From Toxotes chatareus (taxonomy: Eukaryota; Chordata; Actinopteri; Toxotidae): DNA of 64,000 nt. The stretch lies in contig CM028896.1 in the NCBI GenBank assembly GCA_016801885.1, positions 18,073,501 through 18,137,500 on the forward strand, given 5' to 3'. The notes under the pieces are model-generated. The model was not told the origin of the DNA and did not search any database. It saw nothing but the letters and a program-made list of their open reading frames with translations. A program made the translations under genes and the position numbers. Below are positions 61,655 through 64,000 of this stretch, one piece after another (position 1 is the first letter of the stretch; each line of letters begins with the position of its first letter).

Positions 61655-61708
<54 letters not shown>
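61606..61708. repeat. (CA)n microsatellite
   Basis: About 100 bases of CA units with a few CTCA interruptions, downstream of capsl. Confidence 0.95.
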
Positions 61709-61709
<1 letters not shown>

Positions 61710-61879
61710 CAGCAGCTTTATTTAAAGGACCTCGCCGCTGTTTTTATGTTTTGGTTCAGTAAAGAATGAAGCGAATCCTTAAACAGACGAGTGACAGATG
61801 AGACACAGGAACTCTGAACTGTTTCTATGGTTACAGAGCTCAGAGGCTGTTCTGACAGATGGTTGGTTAGATGCTAGTT

Positions 61880-62400
61880 CTGATCCTCTTGGAGGTCCTA
61901 GTCACTGAGGAGGTTCTCCAGTTCACTGAAGGGTTCTGTTGGTTCTTATGGTCACGTAGGAGATTCTAAAGGTCTTTTGTTCTAATTGACAGGGTTCTAG
62001 TGACCATTTCAGAGGTTTCCGGGTTCCTTCAGGAGGTTCAACTGGTGACAGAGGAGGTTTTAGTGGGCCTTTAAAAGATGTTAGGGGTCCTTTAGATCGT
62101 TCTGCTGGTCACTGAGGAGGTTCTTTTGTGGTTCTGTTGATCATTGAAGAGGCGGTATGGGTCCATCAGGGGGCTGTAGGGATCCATTAAGTGGTTCTTG
62201 TGACCACTGAAGAAGTTCTATGGGCCCATTAAGTGTCTGTGCTGGTCACTGAAGAGGTTCTAAGGATCCTTTCTGTTGTTGGTTTTGTCACTGAGGAGGT
62301 TCTAAGTGTCCTTTAGGGAGTTCTGGTTGTCACTTGGGTTGCTGAGGAGGTTCCTGAAGAGGTTCTGAGTGTCCTTTGTGGCTCTCAGGATCATTGTGGT
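61880..62400. repeat. Degenerate long-period tandem repeat
   Basis: Phrases such as GTCACTGAGGAGGTTCT and GGTTCT recur every 50-70 bases with many changes (61904, 62116, 62286, 62341 and others), suggesting an old decayed minisatellite. Confidence 0.6.
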
Positions 62401-63515
62401 TGTTGTTGTTGTGGATGTGTTTTTTGTGGTTCTGCAGGGGATTCTGGGAATTCTTTAACCAATGAGCTGCCTGGATGGTAGAACACTGCAAACATTCAAG
62501 TTTTGTGTGATTTGTAGAAAAATGTGCAGAAACACTGATATGTTCTTCTAAGGTTCCTCCAGCGACCGTCTCTGGATGACAGCAGGTGTCAGTTTACAGT
62601 GTGTGAGATGTTATGAACATACAGCTGATCATCTCTAATCATTTGGCATCACAAACAACAAAATACAGACAAAGCTACATCTGAGTAGATCTGGGTCAAT
62701 AAAACTTTTACCTGCAGACGTAAAAATAAAGGTTTCATCAAACTGACTGTAAAATCTCAGCATCATGGAAGAGACAGAGCAAACGTTAACAGCTTCTGAA
62801 GATTTGACATGGTCGTTAACATCTGGCAGAGGAACACGTCACCTAACGTTTGTTTGTGGCTCAGGTGAAGAGGAGATCCTCATCTCTGATCAGAATCATG
62901 TGACTCAGCTGGAATGAATCTTCTCTCAAACGTTCCTTCAACACTTCACCGTCAGTAGACTTAGTTCTGCAGGTTCCTCGTCCGTCAGCTCCTCAGGTCG
63001 GTGGCTCCCAAACTTCTTTTTCTTGATTCATTAAAATCACTTGTAGGCATCGTCACAGGTTATGGTCACAGTGTGACCGTAACCTGTGAGGACAGTGTGG
63101 ACAGACTGTTTGATCTGAAGGATTTTCGGGCATGAAAAGGTGAAAGATTCCATATTTCAGCAGAAGCAGTTCAGAGGGAAAAGCTGCTGTGGAATAAAAT
63201 TGAATAAACTCCTGACCTGCTGATGCTGTTAGATTATGAATCAGTGAGTTATCCTCTGAGGAACATGAACATTTGTAGCACCTGCCTGTAGATGCTCAGA
63301 TACATGAAAACATCTCACTAAAAAAGGTTGACTTCATGCTGTTAGAGGAAACAAGGATCACCAACATCAGCACTTATCAAACTGATCTCTGGACCTGGTG
63401 GGGTCCTGAGCCCCAGGGTGGGAACCACTGCCTGAGAGCATCTTAAAGTATAATTCTTAGAAGTTTGATAAACACATGTCCTGGTCCTGGTCCTGGTCCT
63501 TGTCCTGGTGCTGAC
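62401..63515. other. Region between capsl and il7r, probably including il7r 3' UTR
   Basis: The two genes converge here. No exon recognised. A short CTGGTCCTGGTCCTGGTCCT repeat lies at 63480-63510 beside the il7r stop. No clear minus-strand AATAAA was found. Confidence 0.4.
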
Positions 63516-63917
63516 CTACTTAATCTGATAGAAACTGGACATGGTGACGTAGGCCTCCTCCTGCTGACTCGCTCCAAACACCTCGGCCTTGTTTCCTCCA
63601 CTGCTGGGTTCGGGCTGAGGCGTGTGAAGTCCGTCCCCGAGCTGGAGGACGTTGACAGGGGAAGGACTGACGCTCTGGAGGCTGTCCTCTCCGTCGGAGG
63701 AGCTCCTGCTCAGCAGGCCGGAGAGCTCCAGCTCCTCAGTGCTGACGCTGGTGGTGCTCCTGCAGTCCGAGCTCTGGGTGGAGCAGGGATCGTTGGACCG
63801 AGCGCTGTCGGGACGGAGCGAAGGCTCCGTCTCCTCACTCGGCTGCACCTCTGTTTTCTCCAGCGGGTCGACTTTCAGGGCGCTGAACACCTCGGGTTTG
63901 AAGTTCAACAGAAGACC
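63516..63917 (-). CDS. il7r: Interleukin-7 receptor alpha, terminal exon (partial gene, runs off the window)
   Basis: The minus-strand frame after a TTTTGCAG acceptor (63918) encodes the cytoplasmic tail of about 133 residues, starting in GLLLNFKPEVFSALKVDPLE. It is rich in Ser, Thr, Glu and Pro and ends QEEAYVTMSSFYQIK, nearly identical to the human IL-7R alpha C-terminus QEEAYVTMSSFYQNQ. The YVTM tyrosine is the known docking site for STAT5 and PI3K. IL-7R alpha pairs with the common gamma chain for lymphoid development. Upstream exons lie beyond 64000; only intron is seen at 63919-64000. Its position next to capsl matches human 5p13. The central tail is poorly conserved and was not matched in detail. 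Confidence 0.9.
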   Translation of the reverse strand, partial: GLLLNFKPEVFSALKVDPLEKTEVQPSEETEPSLRPDSARSNDPCSTQSSDCRSTTSVSTEELELSGLLSRSSSDGEDSLQSVSPSPVNVLQLGDGLHTPQPEPSSGGNKAEVFGASQQEEAYVTMSSFYQIK

Positions 63918-64000
63918 CTGCAAAACCAGAGACACACAACATTTAGATTTATCATGGACCGAGCAGCGAGGACCCACTGTCCTCCAACACAGGTGTCCTC

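Overview
The window is vertebrate nuclear DNA, almost certainly from a ray-finned (teleost) fish. Genes are split by short GT-AG introns, CA/GT microsatellites are dense, and LINE fragments are of fish type. The recognisable proteins are vertebrate orthologues in teleost form: Nkx6.1, RPL17, MFHAS1, PPP1R3B, LMBRD2, CAPSL and IL7R. A lineage-expanded type of GTPase is also present. Most long open frames are low-complexity artefacts.

Layout. 1-16.4 kb has no confident coding exon. It holds a CpG-rich, minus-strand promoter-like segment near 9.6-9.9 kb, AT-rich blocks that look like conserved non-coding elements next to a developmental gene, and several tandem repeats, including a 1 kb hexanucleotide array at 5.2-6.2 kb. 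16.98-18.74 kb: nkx6.1 (minus, 3 exons). 20.7-23.4 kb: rpl17 (minus) with three intronic SNORD58-type box C/D snoRNAs. 25.6-36 kb: mfhas1 (minus), one huge exon plus a small 3' exon, separated by a 7.3 kb intron largely made of tandem repeats. 37.26-39.5 kb: ppp1r3b (minus). 41.7-48.9 kb: lmbrd2 (plus, 17 coding exons, all resolved). 49.7-50.8 kb: possible DNA-transposon-derived segment. 51.2-54.0 kb: an AIG1/septin-like P-loop GTPase gene (minus). 54.8 kb: LINE fossil. 56.1-61.4 kb: capsl (plus), with an X-box promoter, a 5'-truncated LINE with perfect target-site duplication in intron 1, and a tandemly duplicated terminal exon. 63.5-64 kb: last exon of il7r (minus), running off the window.

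The strip lmbrd2-capsl-il7r matches the gene neighbourhood on human 5p13, and mfhas1-ppp1r3b matches human 8p23.1. The genes do not form one pathway. They are a developmental homeobox gene, a ribosomal protein/snoRNA host, a ROCO-family immune regulator, a glycogen-targeting phosphatase subunit, a membrane receptor-associated protein, a ciliary calcium-binding protein and a cytokine receptor.

Most notable: the duplicated capsl last exon, in which both copies keep a full reading frame, splice acceptor and stop; an RFX-type X-box at the capsl promoter; and four small indels that break the frame of three otherwise well conserved genes, more likely sequence errors than pseudogenes.
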